This document shows, one piece after another, positions 55,142 to 64,000 of a DNA stretch of 64,000 nt. Every line of letters begins with the position of its first letter. Positions within the stretch are counted from its first letter, which is position 1. Under the pieces are notes generated by a model. It saw nothing but the letters and a program-made list of their open reading frames with translations, ran no database searches and had not been told where the DNA came from. Both the position numbers and the translations under genes were made by a program. The stretch comes from Pseudomonas kermanshahensis (GTDB taxonomy: Bacteria > Pseudomonadota > Gammaproteobacteria > Pseudomonadales > Pseudomonadaceae): positions 5,400,000 through 5,463,999 of the forward strand of contig NZ_JABWRY020000001.1 of NCBI RefSeq assembly GCF_014269205.2. The letters are read 5' to 3'.

Positions 55142-55342
55142 TCAGCCGCCGCCGATGGCGTGGACCACTTCAACCTGGTCGCCTTCGTTCAGCGCAGTGC
55201 TGTCGTGCTGGCTACGCGGCACGATATCCAGGTTGAGTTCCACTGCTACCCGGCGCCCGGTGAGGTCCAGGCGCGTCAGCAGGGCCGCGACGCTTTCGCC
55301 AGCGGGCAGTTCGTAAGGTTCACCGTTCAGTTGAATGCGCAT
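55142..55342 (-). CDS. thiS: Sulfur carrier protein ThiS
   Basis: The 66-residue beta-grasp protein starts MRIQLNGEPYELPAGESVAA and ends AIGGG, providing the C-terminal glycine that becomes the thiocarboxylate. A ten-codon extension upstream is not family-like. Confidence 0.94.
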   Translation of the reverse strand: MRIQLNGEPYELPAGESVAALLTRLDLTGRRVAVELNLDIVPRSQHDSTALNEGDQVEVVHAIGGG

Positions 55343-55444
55343 GCGCACGGCCACCATTGTGCTTTGGGGCACGCATTCTAGCGCCGAACACCCCGTTTAC
55401 CCAAGGCCGGTGCACGCCATTAGTCGCGATTGTGGACCACTCGG

Positions 55445-55816
55445 TCAGCCCAGCCGCCAGGCTGCCAGGCCCAGGCACAGCCACCCTGCGAGGAAGCACA
55501 GGCCGCCAAAGGGCGTGATGATGCCGAGCTTGCTCACGCCTGTCAGGGTCAGCAGGTACAGGCTACCGGAGAACAGCAGGATACCCAGCGCGAACAGACC
55601 GCCGGCCCAGCCCACCAGGCGCCCCGGCAAATGCGCTGCCAGCACGGCAACACCGAAAATCGCCAAGGCATGCACCAACTGGTAGGTCACGCCGGTGTGG
55701 AAGATGGCCAGGTAGTCTGGCGTCAGGCGGTTTTTCAGCCCATGCGCGGCGAAAGCGCCCAGGGCCACACCGGTAAAGCCGAAAAAGGCGGCAAGCATGA
55801 GGAAGCTGCGAAGCAT
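55445..55816 (-). CDS. DUF423 membrane protein
   Basis: The 123-residue protein starts MLRSFLMLAAFFGFTGVALGAFAAHGL, the DUF423 signature, and has four predicted membrane helices. It is uncharacterised. The long upstream open frame overlaps mtgA and is rejected. Confidence 0.85.
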   Translation of the reverse strand: MLRSFLMLAAFFGFTGVALGAFAAHGLKNRLTPDYLAIFHTGVTYQLVHALAIFGVAVLAAHLPGRLVGWAGGLFALGILLFSGSLYLLTLTGVSKLGIITPFGGLCFLAGWLCLGLAAWRLG

Positions 55817-55880
55817 GGGACGACTCCTTCTATCGGGTCTGTATAATGGCCCGTTCCACCCGCCCGGCCAAGCCATCGAC

Positions 55881-56591
55881 ATGCTGCCATCCCTTATCCG
55901 CCGCCTCACTCGCGCCCTGCTCTGGTTCGCTGCCGGCAGTATCGTATTGGTGCTGGTGTTTCGCTGGGTGCCGCCCCCCGGCACGGCGTTGATGGCCGAG
56001 CGCAAGGTCGAGTCCTGGCTGAATGGCGAGCCCATCGACCTGCAGCGCGACTGGGAACCGTGGGAGAACATCTCCGATGAGCTCAAGGTCGCGGTCATTG
56101 CCGGTGAAGACCAGAAGTTCGCCACCCATTGGGGTTTTGACATCCCGGCCATTCAGGCAGCGCTGGCCTACAACGAACGCGGCGGCAACATTCGCGGGGC
56201 CAGCACGCTGACCCAGCAGGTGGCCAAGAACCTGTTCCTGTGGTCGGGCCGCAGTTGGTTCCGCAAGGGCCTGGAAGCCTGGTTCACAGCGCTGATCGAG
56301 CTGTTCTGGTCGAAGGAGCGCATCCTCGAGGTCTACCTGAACAGCGCTGAATGGGGCAATGGCGTGTTTGGCGCCCAGGCGGCGGCGCGCTACCACTTCG
56401 GGGTCGACGCCAGCCGGCTGAATCGGCAACAGGCCGCGCAACTGGCTGCGGTATTGCCCAGCCCGATCAAGTGGAGCGCCAGCCGGCCCAGCGCCTATGT
56501 GGCCAGTCGGGCCGGGTGGATTCGGCGGCAGATGAGCCAGTTGGGTGGGCCTAGCTACCTGATGCAGCTGGATGCTTCGCGCAGGCTTTGA
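55881..56591 (+). CDS. mtgA: Monofunctional peptidoglycan glycosyltransferase
   Basis: The 236-residue protein has one membrane anchor (LLWFAAGSIVLVLVF) and a GT51 domain: catalytic Glu in VIAGEDQKFATHWGFD, GASTLTQQVAKNLFL, and YLNSAEWGNGVFGAQAA. It adds glycan strands without transpeptidase activity. The ATG at 55881 precedes the basic n-region. Confidence 0.95.
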   Translation: MLPSLIRRLTRALLWFAAGSIVLVLVFRWVPPPGTALMAERKVESWLNGEPIDLQRDWEPWENISDELKVAVIAGEDQKFATHWGFDIPAIQAALAYNERGGNIRGASTLTQQVAKNLFLWSGRSWFRKGLEAWFTALIELFWSKERILEVYLNSAEWGNGVFGAQAAARYHFGVDASRLNRQQAAQLAAVLPSPIKWSASRPSAYVASRAGWIRRQMSQLGGPSYLMQLDASRRL

Positions 56592-56616
56592 ATCATCGAC
56601 GGGCTTTGCGGGCTCC

Positions 56617-56681
56617 TTCGCAGCACAAGGCTGCGCCTACAGGTCCGGCGCATACCTGTAGGAGCAGCCTTGTGCTGCGAA
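56617..56681. repeat. REP pair (inverted), mtgA-rpoH gap
   Basis: Arms 56617-56643 and 56655-56681 are inverted copies around TTCGCAGCACAAGGCTGC with one mismatch; a 11-nt spacer separates them. It matches the class at the pilT end. Confidence 0.85.
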
Positions 56682-56705
56682 AGGGCCCGTAAAGCCAACA
56701 CAAAC

Positions 56706-56743
56706 AAAAAAGCCGCCAACCCTCTTCAGGCCAGCGGCTTTTT
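56706..56743. terminator. Rho-independent terminator after rpoH
   Basis: AGCCGC (56711-56716) pairs with GCGGCT (56734-56739), flanked by A and T runs; the loop is long (17 nt). Confidence 0.8.
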
Positions 56744-56761
56744 GGTACAGCCAAACGTGAA

Positions 56762-57616
56762 TCACACCGTGATCAACGCCTTGACCTTGTTCATCGCATT
56801 CTTTTCCAGCTGACGAATACGCTCAGCCGACACGCTGTACTTGTCCGCCAACTCATGCAACGTCGCCTTCTCTTCCGCCAACCAGCGCTGGTAGAGAATG
56901 TCACGGCTGCGCTCGTCCAGGCCTTGCAGCGCTTCATGCAGGTTGCTGGTGGAGTTGTCGCTCCAGTCGGCATCCTCAAGCTGTACGGCAGGGTCGTAGC
57001 GGTGGTCTTCCAGGTAATGCGCAGGCGACTGGAACGCGCTGTCATCATCGGCTTCCGCCGCTGGGTCAAAGGCCATGTCCTGACCACTCAGGCGGCTTTC
57101 CATCTCGCGCACTTCACGCGGTTCGACGCCCAGGCTCTCTGCCACGCGATGAACTTCATCGTTGTTCAGCCAGGCCAGGCGCTTCTTCTGGCTGCGCAGA
57201 TTGAAGAACAGTTTGCGCTGGGCCTTGGTGGTCGCCACCTTGACGATGCGCCAGTTGCGCAGGATGAATTCGTGGATTTCGGCCTTGATCCAGTGCACGG
57301 CAAAGGACACCAGGCGCACGCCCATCTCTGGGTTGAAGCGTTTGACGGCCTTCATCAGGCCGACGTTGCCTTCCTGGATCAGGTCAGCCTGGGCCAGGCC
57401 GTAGCCTGCATAGCTACGGGCGATATGTACGACGAAACGCAGGTGGGCCATCACCATTTGCCGAGCGGCCTCAAGATCCTGCTCGTAATAGAGACGCTCG
57501 GCCAGATCACGCTCCTGCTCGACCGTCAGCAGCGGGATGCTGTTGACCGTGTGCACATAGGCTTCCAGGTTTGCACCGGGCACCAGGGCATAGGCAGGTT
57601 GCAACGATGTGGTCAT
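56762..57616 (-). CDS. rpoH: RNA polymerase sigma-32 factor
   Basis: The 284-residue heat-shock sigma factor has region 2 ([36 protein letters not shown]), the RpoH box QRKLFFNLR, and region 4 ([19 protein letters not shown]). The 5' coding sequence is AT-richer than its neighbours, as expected for the translation-controlling mRNA thermosensor region of rpoH, though I cannot fold it here. It follows ftsX with a 113-nt gap. Confidence 0.97.
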   Translation of the reverse strand: MTTSLQPAYALVPGANLEAYVHTVNSIPLLTVEQERDLAERLYYEQDLEAARQMVMAHLRFVVHIARSYAGYGLAQADLIQEGNVGLMKAVKRFNPEMGVRLVSFAVHWIKAEIHEFILRNWRIVKVATTKAQRKLFFNLRSQKKRLAWLNNDEVHRVAESLGVEPREVREMESRLSGQDMAFDPAAEADDDSAFQSPAHYLEDHRYDPAVQLEDADWSDNSTSNLHEALQGLDERSRDILYQRWLAEEKATLHELADKYSVSAERIRQLEKNAMNKVKALITV

Positions 57617-57729
57617 TCAAGAACCTCCGACTTACTAGACTCGCGCCTTGTGGGCACTGCAAACATTGACCGGAAACCGGTAAACAAGTTCCCAAAACGG
57701 TAATAAAGTCAATGCTGGCACGGGAAAAA

Positions 57730-58752
57730 CTATCGTGGCGCCAGCTCATTCAAATGGCGAGCGACCGCGATCCATGCACCGATATACCCCAACAGTACCG
57801 CTCCGATCAAGAGCGACAGACCATCGGACGCCGGCACCCCACCCAGGGCGAAGTCACTGCCATACAGCCCGGAGAGCCCGACGACCGCCTGGTTCAGCCA
57901 GTTCAGGCCGAATGCCAGGATGCCCCAGGCCAACAGCCCCGCGCCCAGGCCATACAAGGCGCCCATGTACAGGAACGGCCGGCGTACATAGCTATCGGTG
58001 CCGCCGACCAGCTTGATCACTTCGATCTCGGTACGGCGGTTTTCAATATGTAGACGAATTGTGTTACCGATTACTAACAGCAGCGCAGAAATCAGCATGA
58101 CAGCCAGGCCGAAGACAAAGCGATCGCCCAGCTTCAGGATTGCCGCCAGGCGCTCGACCCAGACCAGGTCCAGCTGTGCCACTTCGACCTTTGGCAGCTC
58201 CGACAGGCGCTGACGCAAGGCTTCAAGTGCTGGCTTGTCGACCTCGGTCGGGGTCACCACCACCACGCCAGGCAGCGGGTTCTCGGGGAGCTCGCGCAAC
58301 GCCTCACCCAGGCCGGACTGCTGCTGGAACTCTTCCAGCGCTTGGTCGCGGCTGACATACAGCGCGTCGGCCACCCCGGGCATGTGCTTGATCTCGTCGC
58401 GCAGCGCTTCACCTTCCTTGCTGCCAGCGTCGAGCTTGAGGTACAGCGAAATCTGCGCGGCGCGCTGCCAGGAGCCGCCGAGCTTTTCGACGTTCTTCAG
58501 CAGCAACGACAGGCCCATGGGCATGCTCAACGCCACTGCCATTACCAGGCAGGTGAAGAAGCTGCCGATCGGCTGCTTGCCGAGGCGACGCAAGCTGTCG
58601 GCCATGCTCGCGCGATGGCTTTCCAGCCAGGCGTGCAGCAGTGTGCGGAAATCTGGGCCGTCATCGTCGTCGCGCTTTTTCTTCGCCGGTTGCGGGTCGG
58701 CGGGTTTCGGCGCAACCCGTTCGGAAACTTTCGGCGTACGTGTAGTGCTCAT
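57730..58752 (-). CDS. ftsX: Cell-division protein FtsX
   Basis: The 340-residue permease-like protein has an N-terminal cytoplasmic tail, one helix (FFTCLVMAVALSMPMGLSLLL), a periplasmic loop and three C-terminal helices with the conserved IRLHIENRRTEIEVIKLVGGT. FtsEX links ATP hydrolysis to amidase activation at the septum. It overlaps ftsE by 4 nt. Confidence 0.95.
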   Translation of the reverse strand: MSTTRTPKVSERVAPKPADPQPAKKKRDDDDGPDFRTLLHAWLESHRASMADSLRRLGKQPIGSFFTCLVMAVALSMPMGLSLLLKNVEKLGGSWQRAAQISLYLKLDAGSKEGEALRDEIKHMPGVADALYVSRDQALEEFQQQSGLGEALRELPENPLPGVVVVTPTEVDKPALEALRQRLSELPKVEVAQLDLVWVERLAAILKLGDRFVFGLAVMLISALLLVIGNTIRLHIENRRTEIEVIKLVGGTDSYVRRPFLYMGALYGLGAGLLAWGILAFGLNWLNQAVVGLSGLYGSDFALGGVPASDGLSLLIGAVLLGYIGAWIAVARHLNELAPR

Positions 58753-59420
58753 TGCCCGGCCTCCCCATCGCCGATCAAACGGCCGCGCTGCAGGGTCAGC
58801 ATGCGATGCCGCATGCGCGCGATCAATGCCAGGTCGTGGCTGGCGATCAATACCGTGGTGCCCAGGCGGTTGATGTCTTCGAACACGCCCATGATCTCTG
58901 CGGCCAGGCGCGGGTCAAGGTTGCCGGTGGGTTCGTCGGCCAGCAACAGGGCCGGCTGATGGACGATGGCACGTGCGATACCGACCCGTTGTTGCTGCCC
59001 CGTGGACAAATCGGCCGGGAACAGTTCGCCTTTGTCGGCCAGCGAGACACGCTCCAAGGCCGAGTCGACGCGTTTGGTGATCTCGGCCTTGGACAGGCCG
59101 AGGATCTGTAGCGGCAAGGCGATGTTGTTGAACACCGTGCGGTCGAACAGCAACTGGTGGTTCTGGAACACCACACCGATCTGCCGGCGCAGGAACGGGA
59201 TCTGCGCATTGCTGATCTGGCCCAGGTCCTGCCCTGCCAGCAGCAGCTTGCCGCTGGTCGGGCGCTCCATGGCCAGCAGCAGGCGCAGCAAGGTGCTCTT
59301 ACCGGCACCCGAGTGCCCGGTGACGAACAGGAATTCGCCCCGGCGCGCCCGGAAACTCAGCTCATGCAAGCCTACATGGCCATTGGGATAGCGCTTGGCA
59401 ACCTGTTCGAATCGGATCAT
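58749..59420 (-). CDS. ftsE: Cell-division ATPase FtsE
   Basis: The 223-residue ABC ATPase has Walker A TGHSGAGKSTLLRLL, signature LSTGQQQRVGIARAI, and Walker B LLLADEPTGNLD. It overlaps ftsX and ftsY by 4 nt each; the ftsY-ftsE-ftsX order is the usual one. Confidence 0.97.
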   Translation of the reverse strand: MIRFEQVAKRYPNGHVGLHELSFRARRGEFLFVTGHSGAGKSTLLRLLLAMERPTSGKLLLAGQDLGQISNAQIPFLRRQIGVVFQNHQLLFDRTVFNNIALPLQILGLSKAEITKRVDSALERVSLADKGELFPADLSTGQQQRVGIARAIVHQPALLLADEPTGNLDPRLAAEIMGVFEDINRLGTTVLIASHDLALIARMRHRMLTLQRGRLIGDGEAGQ

Positions 59421-60961
59421 GGATGCTCTCGCTCGGCGAACAGCGCTTTGACGAACGGCTCGGCTTCGAAGGTGCGCAGGTCGTCGATACCTTCACCCAC
59501 ACCGATGAAACGGATCGGAATGCTGAACTGCTTGGCCAGGGCGAAGATAACGCCGCCTTTGGCGGTGCCGTCCAGCTTGGTCAAGGCCAGGCCGGTCAGT
59601 TCGACGCTCTGGTTGAAGTACTTGGCCTGGCTGATGGCGTTCTGGCCGGTGCCGGCGTCGAGCACCAGCAGCACCTCGTGCGGCGCCTCGGCGTCGAGTT
59701 TGCCGATCACTCGGCGCACCTTCTTCAGCTCTTCCATCAGGTTGTCTTTGGTGTGCAGACGGCCGGCGGTATCAGCGATCAGCACGTCGACGCCACGAGC
59801 CTTGGCGGCCTGCACGGCGTCGAAGATCACGGAGGCCGAGTCGGCACCGGTGTGCTGGGCGATTACCGGGATCTGGTTACGCTCACCCCAAACCTGCAAC
59901 TGCTCGACCGCCGCGGCGCGGAAGGTGTCGCCCGCAGCCAGCATGACCTTCTTGCCTTCCAGCTGCAGCTTCTTGGCCAGCTTGCCAATGGTGGTGGTCT
60001 TGCCGGCGCCGTTCACGCCGACCACCAGGATCACGTAGGGCTTGTTTTGCGCCTGGATCTTCAACGGCTGCTCGACCGGACGCAGCAGCGCGGCCAGTTC
60101 TTCCTGCAGCGACTTGTACAGCGCATCGGCATCGGCCAACTGCTTGCGGGCGACCTTCTGGGTCAGGTTCTGGACGATGGCCGAAGTCGCTTCCACGCCA
60201 ACGTCGGCGGTCAGCAGGCGGGTCTCGATCTCGTCGAGCAGGTCGTCATCGATGACTTTCTTGCCCAGGAACAGGCTGGCCATGCCTTCGCCGATACTGG
60301 CGCTGGTCTTGGACAGGCCCTGTTTGAGGCGGGCGAAGAAGCCGGGTTTGGACTGTTCAGTGGCGACCGGCGCGGCAACGGGCTCAGGGTCGACCGGAGC
60401 GGGAGCTGGAGCTGGAGCAGGGGCTGGAGCCGCGACCGGGGCGGGTTCGGCAACCACCGGCGCGGCAGGCTCGACCACTGGGCGCTCAGGAATTGCAGGC
60501 GGGGCCGTGGGCTCAAGGTCCGGCACCAGGGCCACAGGCTCTTCGGCAACGGGCAATACCAGATTGCTGACAGGCGGCTCGACGGCACGAATTACCGGGG
60601 CTTCGGGGGCAGTCACCACCGGCGCTGGGCGTTCGACCTGCGGCGCACTGGCTTGCGCGTTCGCGGGCATGCTCGCCGCCACAGGGGGCTGGGCAGGCTG
60701 AGAAGGCTCAGGGTCAGCCAGGGCCGGCACAGGTTGAGGCGGCTCGGGCGCAACAGGGGCTTGTGCGGCCACCGGTTCGGCCGGCGCCACAGCAGGCTGC
60801 TCGACGGCAGGCTGCGCTGCTACCGGCTCTTCAGCCTGTGGCTCGGGTGTTTGCGGCTGTTCGGCGACAGGTTGCTGCGGCTTCTTGCGAAACCAGCTGA
60901 ACAGGCCTTTCTTTTCGCCAGACTCGGCCGGCGCTTTTTTGTCGTCGTTGGAACCAAACAT
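59417..60961 (-). CDS. ftsY: Signal recognition particle receptor FtsY
   Basis: The 514-residue GTPase docks SRP-ribosome complexes at the membrane. The N-terminal ~190 residues are a low-complexity Pro/Ala/Glu tail with PAPAPAPAPAP-like stretches. The NG domain follows: G1 VVGVNGAGKTTTIGKLA, DTFRAAAVEQL, G3 DTAGRLHTKDNLMEEL, G4 TKLDGTAKGG. It heads the operon with ftsE and ftsX. Confidence 0.97.
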   Translation of the reverse strand: MFGSNDDKKAPAESGEKKGLFSWFRKKPQQPVAEQPQTPEPQAEEPVAAQPAVEQPAVAPAEPVAAQAPVAPEPPQPVPALADPEPSQPAQPPVAASMPANAQASAPQVERPAPVVTAPEAPVIRAVEPPVSNLVLPVAEEPVALVPDLEPTAPPAIPERPVVEPAAPVVAEPAPVAAPAPAPAPAPAPVDPEPVAAPVATEQSKPGFFARLKQGLSKTSASIGEGMASLFLGKKVIDDDLLDEIETRLLTADVGVEATSAIVQNLTQKVARKQLADADALYKSLQEELAALLRPVEQPLKIQAQNKPYVILVVGVNGAGKTTTIGKLAKKLQLEGKKVMLAAGDTFRAAAVEQLQVWGERNQIPVIAQHTGADSASVIFDAVQAAKARGVDVLIADTAGRLHTKDNLMEELKKVRRVIGKLDAEAPHEVLLVLDAGTGQNAISQAKYFNQSVELTGLALTKLDGTAKGGVIFALAKQFSIPIRFIGVGEGIDDLRTFEAEPFVKALFAEREHP

Positions 60962-61192
60962 GGAGGACGGCTATCTCAGGGTAGCGATGCGCCAGCAATG
61001 ACGCATCGGGAATTCTCTATACGCAGAACAGACTATCTTGAAGCCGGCTGGTTCATGCGCAACGTTTTGTCTTAGTGTCCTGTGGGCCAGAACGGCGACA
61101 GGCATGGTCGCCAGGCAACCGGATCAGTATCCTAGCACCTCCTGGCCCGCCGACGCTAAACCCTGCGGGCCGCCGAACAGGTTAAACACCGT

Positions 61193-62548
61193 ATGAATGC
61201 TCTAGCCCGCCGCGCCGCTGGCCTGTTGCTCGGCACGCTCTGCCTGCCGCTCGCGGCCTTCGCCGCCGATGTGCAACCGACCCACGAATTCATCCTCGAC
61301 AACGGCCTCAAGGTGGTCGTGCGCGAAGATCACCGCGCGCCGGTGGTGGTCTCGCAGATCTGGTACAAGGTGGGCTCCAGCTACGAGACCCCGGGCCAGA
61401 CCGGCCTGTCCCACGCCCTTGAACACATGATGTTCAAGGGTAGCGCCAAAGTCGGCCCCGGCGAGGCCTCGCGCATCCTGCGCGACCTGGGTGCGGAAGA
61501 GAACGCCTTCACCAGCGACGACTACACGGCCTATTACCAAGTGCTGGCCCGCGACCGCCTGCCAGTGGCCCTTGAGCTGGAGGCCGATCGCCTGGCCAGC
61601 CTGCGCCTGCCCGCCGACGAGTTCAGCCGCGAAATAGAAGTGATCAAAGAGGAGCGCCGCCTGCGCACCGACGATCAGCCCAATGCCAAGGCGTTCGAGC
61701 TGTTCCGCGCGATGGCCTACCCGGCCAGTGGCTACCACACCCCGACCATTGGCTGGATGGCCGACCTCGACCGCATGAAGGTCGAAGAGCTGCGCCATTG
61801 GTACGAATCCTGGTATGCGCCCAACAATGCCACCCTGGTGGTGGTCGGCGATGTCACCGTCGATGAGGTCAAGGGCCTGGCGCAAAAGTACTTCGCCGGC
61901 ATTCCCAAGCGTGCGGTGCCGCCCGCCAAGCTGCCGCTTGAGCTGGCCGAACCCGGCCAACGCCAGTTGACCTTACACGTGCGCACCCAGTTGCCGAGCC
62001 TGATCTACGGCTTCAACGTACCTGGCCTGCCGACCGCCAAGGACCCGCGCACGGTGCATGCCCTGCGCCTGATCTCGGCCCTGCTCGATGGCGGCTACAG
62101 CGCACGGATGCCAGCCCGCCTGGAGCGTGGCCAGGAGCTGGTGGCCGGTGCGTCGTCCAGCTACAACGCCTTCACCCGTGGCGACAGCCTGTTCCTGATC
62201 TCGGCCACGCCGAACGTGCAAAAGCAAAAAACCATGGAAGACGTGGAAAAGGGCATCTGGCAGTTGCTGGAAGAACTCAAGACCACCCCACCCAGCGCCG
62301 AAGAACTCGAACGCGTGCGCGCCCAGGTGATCGCCGGCCTGGTCTACGACCGCGACTCCATCAGCAGCCAGGCCACCACCATCGGCCAGCTGGAGACCGT
62401 GGGCCTGTCTTGGAAGCTGATCGACAGCGAACTGGACGAGCTCAAGCGCGTGACCCCGCAAGACATCCAGAACGCTGCGCGCACCTATTTCACCCGCGAA
62501 CGCCTGAGCGTTGCCCATGTATTGCCCGAGGAGTCCGCTCATGAGTGA
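61193..62548 (+). CDS. M16-family zinc protease (catalytic subunit)
   Basis: The 451-residue periplasmic protein has a signal peptide (LLLGTLCLPLAAFA-AD) and the inverted zinc motif HxxEH in GLSHALEHMMFKGS, with the downstream Glu in EIEVIKEERR. The C-terminal M16 domain follows. It overlaps the next gene by 8 nt, and the two probably form a heterodimer. The substrate is unknown. Confidence 0.92.
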   Translation: MNALARRAAGLLLGTLCLPLAAFAADVQPTHEFILDNGLKVVVREDHRAPVVVSQIWYKVGSSYETPGQTGLSHALEHMMFKGSAKVGPGEASRILRDLGAEENAFTSDDYTAYYQVLARDRLPVALELEADRLASLRLPADEFSREIEVIKEERRLRTDDQPNAKAFELFRAMAYPASGYHTPTIGWMADLDRMKVEELRHWYESWYAPNNATLVVVGDVTVDEVKGLAQKYFAGIPKRAVPPAKLPLELAEPGQRQLTLHVRTQLPSLIYGFNVPGLPTAKDPRTVHALRLISALLDGGYSARMPARLERGQELVAGASSSYNAFTRGDSLFLISATPNVQKQKTMEDVEKGIWQLLEELKTTPPSAEELERVRAQVIAGLVYDRDSISSQATTIGQLETVGLSWKLIDSELDELKRVTPQDIQNAARTYFTRERLSVAHVLPEESAHE

Positions 62549-64000
62549 TCGCAGCGCACCACGCCACACCCTGCTGGCGACGGGCATCCGCGCCCTGGCG
62601 CTGGCGGCGGTATTGACGGCCCCGGCCCTGGCCGACAACGCGGCCAAGGCTGACAGCACCGCGGCCCGCCCGGCCAATACCCTGCAGTCGCTGGCCGAAC
62701 TGGACGGCAAGGCCCCCAGCCGACGTCAACTGAACATCCAGCACTGGAACACCGCCGAAGGCGCCCGGGTACTGTTCGTCGAAGCCCGCGAACTGCCGAT
62801 GTTCGACCTGCGCGTCACCTTCGCCGCCGGTAGCAGCCAGGACGGCGGCACGCCAGGCCTGGCCGCCTTGACCAACGCCATGCTCAACGAGGGCGTGGCC
62901 GGCAAGGACGTGACCGCTATTGCCGAAGGCTTCGAGGGCCTGGGCGCAGACTTCGGCAACGGCTCGTACCGCGACATGGCCGTGGCATCGCTGCGCAGCC
63001 TGAGCACCAAGGACAAGCGCGAACCGGCGCTTAAGCTGTTCGCTGAAGTGGCAGGCAAGCCGACCTTCCCCGAGGACGCCCTCAAGCGCATCAAGAACCA
63101 GATGCTGGCCGGCTTCGAATACGACAAGCAGAACCCCGGCAAGCTCGCGGGCAAGGCCCTGTTCGGCAAGCTGTACGGCGACCACCCGTACGCCCACCCG
63201 AGCGACGGCAGCGCCGAGAGCATCAACGGCATCACCCTGGCACAGTTGCGCGCCTTCCACGCCAAGGCCTACTCGGCCGGCAACGCGGTCATCGCCCTGG
63301 TCGGCGACCTCAGCCGCACCGAAGCCGAAGCCATTGCCGCCCAGGTATCCGCCGGCCTGCCGAAAGGCCCGGCGCTGGCTGCACCGGCCCAACCGACCGA
63401 CCCCAAGGCGGGCCTGACCCACATCGACTTCCCGTCCAAGCAGACCCACCTGATGCTGGCCGAGCTGGGTATCGACCGCCAGGACCCGGACTGGCCGGCC
63501 CTGTCGCTGGGTAACCAGATCCTCGGCGGTGGTGCGTTTGGCACCCGCCTGATGAGCGAAGTGCGTGAAAAACGCGGGCTCACTTACGGCGTCTACTCGG
63601 TGTTCAGCCCGATGCAGGTACGTGGCCCGTTCATGATCAACCTGCAAACCCGCGCAGAACTCAGCGAAGGCACCCTCAAGCTGGTCCAGGACATCCTGGC
63701 CGATTACCTCAAGAGCGGCCCGACCCAGCAAGAGCTGGACGATGCCAAGCGCGAGCTGGCCGGCAGCTTCCCGCTGTCCAATGCCAGCAACGCCAGTATC
63801 GTCGGCCAACTGGGGGCCATTGGCTTCTACAACCTGCCGCTGACCTGGCTGGAGGACTTCATGCAGCAGTCCCAGGCGCTCACCGTCGAGCAGGTCAAGG
63901 CCGCCATGAACAAACACCTGTCAGCCGATAAACTGGTGATCGTCACCGCGGGCCCCAAGGTGCCGCAAAAACCGCTGCCAGCCCCCACTGACAAGCCTTC
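62541..64000 (+). CDS. M16-family protease-like subunit without HxxEH (3' end outside window)
   Basis: The first ~486 residues are visible. A signal peptide (LLATGIRALALAAVLTAPALA-DN) is followed by M16 domains. At the place of the zinc motif it reads GTPGLAALTNAMLNEGVAGK, with no His or Glu, so it is likely non-catalytic. The C-terminal domain keeps the substrate-binding RGLTYGVYSVFSP motif, like other M16 partner subunits. It overlaps the catalytic partner gene by 8 nt. Confidence 0.9.
   Translation, partial: MSDRSAPRHTLLATGIRALALAAVLTAPALADNAAKADSTAARPANTLQSLAELDGKAPSRRQLNIQHWNTAEGARVLFVEARELPMFDLRVTFAAGSSQDGGTPGLAALTNAMLNEGVAGKDVTAIAEGFEGLGADFGNGSYRDMAVASLRSLSTKDKREPALKLFAEVAGKPTFPEDALKRIKNQMLAGFEYDKQNPGKLAGKALFGKLYGDHPYAHPSDGSAESINGITLAQLRAFHAKAYSAGNAVIALVGDLSRTEAEAIAAQVSAGLPKGPALAAPAQPTDPKAGLTHIDFPSKQTHLMLAELGIDRQDPDWPALSLGNQILGGGAFGTRLMSEVREKRGLTYGVYSVFSPMQVRGPFMINLQTRAELSEGTLKLVQDILADYLKSGPTQQELDDAKRELAGSFPLSNASNASIVGQLGAIGFYNLPLTWLEDFMQQSQALTVEQVKAAMNKHLSADKLVIVTAGPKVPQKPLPAPTDKP

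Noticed and set aside
55088..55444. Possible TPP riboswitch for thiS-thiG
   Set aside because: The short sequences upstream of thiS and thiG show no recognisable THI-box elements.
62490..63917. A 475-codon open frame antisense to the second M16 gene
   Set aside because: The plus-strand frame continues to the window end with a signal peptide and M16 motifs; the minus frame lacks any.

Overview
This 64 kb window is chromosomal DNA from a Pseudomonas of the P. putida group. This is inferred from the GC-rich Pseudomonas codon use, the REP elements of the 'GTAGGAGC...' type, and the gene order. It holds about 55 protein genes. I see no rRNA or tRNA genes, phage, insertion sequence or CRISPR. Most of it is conserved core genome; the clear accessory part is a type II secretion/chitin-oxidation locus at about 7.4-18.8 kb.

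Layout. 1-7.4 kb: the 3' part of an MscK mechanosensitive channel gene, selO, a ParA-like ATPase, and a LysR regulator divergent from a YnfM-type MFS transporter. 7.4-18.8 kb, all leftward: a GbpA-type AA10 lytic polysaccharide monooxygenase (LPMO), a cytochrome b561-like protein, then gspC-D-E-F-G-H-I-J-K-L-M, mostly joined by 4-nt stop/start overlaps. gspF carries an in-frame TAA at codon 6, where a tyrosine is expected. 18.9-34 kb: a ygiW-like gene, hemE, gltD-gltB, damX, aroB-aroK, and a short pilM-pilN-(pilO/pilP fused)-pilQ set that resembles the HofMNOPQ DNA-utilisation set. 34-44.3 kb: ponA, maeB, a secreted thermonuclease-like gene, rpmE, priA, argS, and an FtsN-like SPOR gene.

44.3-64 kb: a TM2 protein, an NlpC/P60 peptidase, pilT (its 3' end lies in a REP arm), yggS-proC-yggT, metX-metW-DUF4426-rdgB-hemW-DUF3392, trmB, thiG-thiS, a DUF423 gene, mtgA, rpoH, ftsX-ftsE-ftsY, and two M16 peptidase-like genes; the second runs off the window.

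How the genes work together. The LPMO, b561 and Gsp genes read as one secretion unit: the LPMO is the likely exported substrate, and the b561 protein is a possible electron donor. gltBD, hemE, aroBK, metXW, proC and thiSG are biosynthetic. ponA, mtgA, damX, the SPOR protein, the NlpC peptidase and ftsEX serve the cell wall and division. ftsY serves membrane targeting, and rpoH the heat-shock response. Paired inverted REP elements sit at many gene ends. Start codons were reassigned by hand where an upstream in-frame start was clearly spurious.
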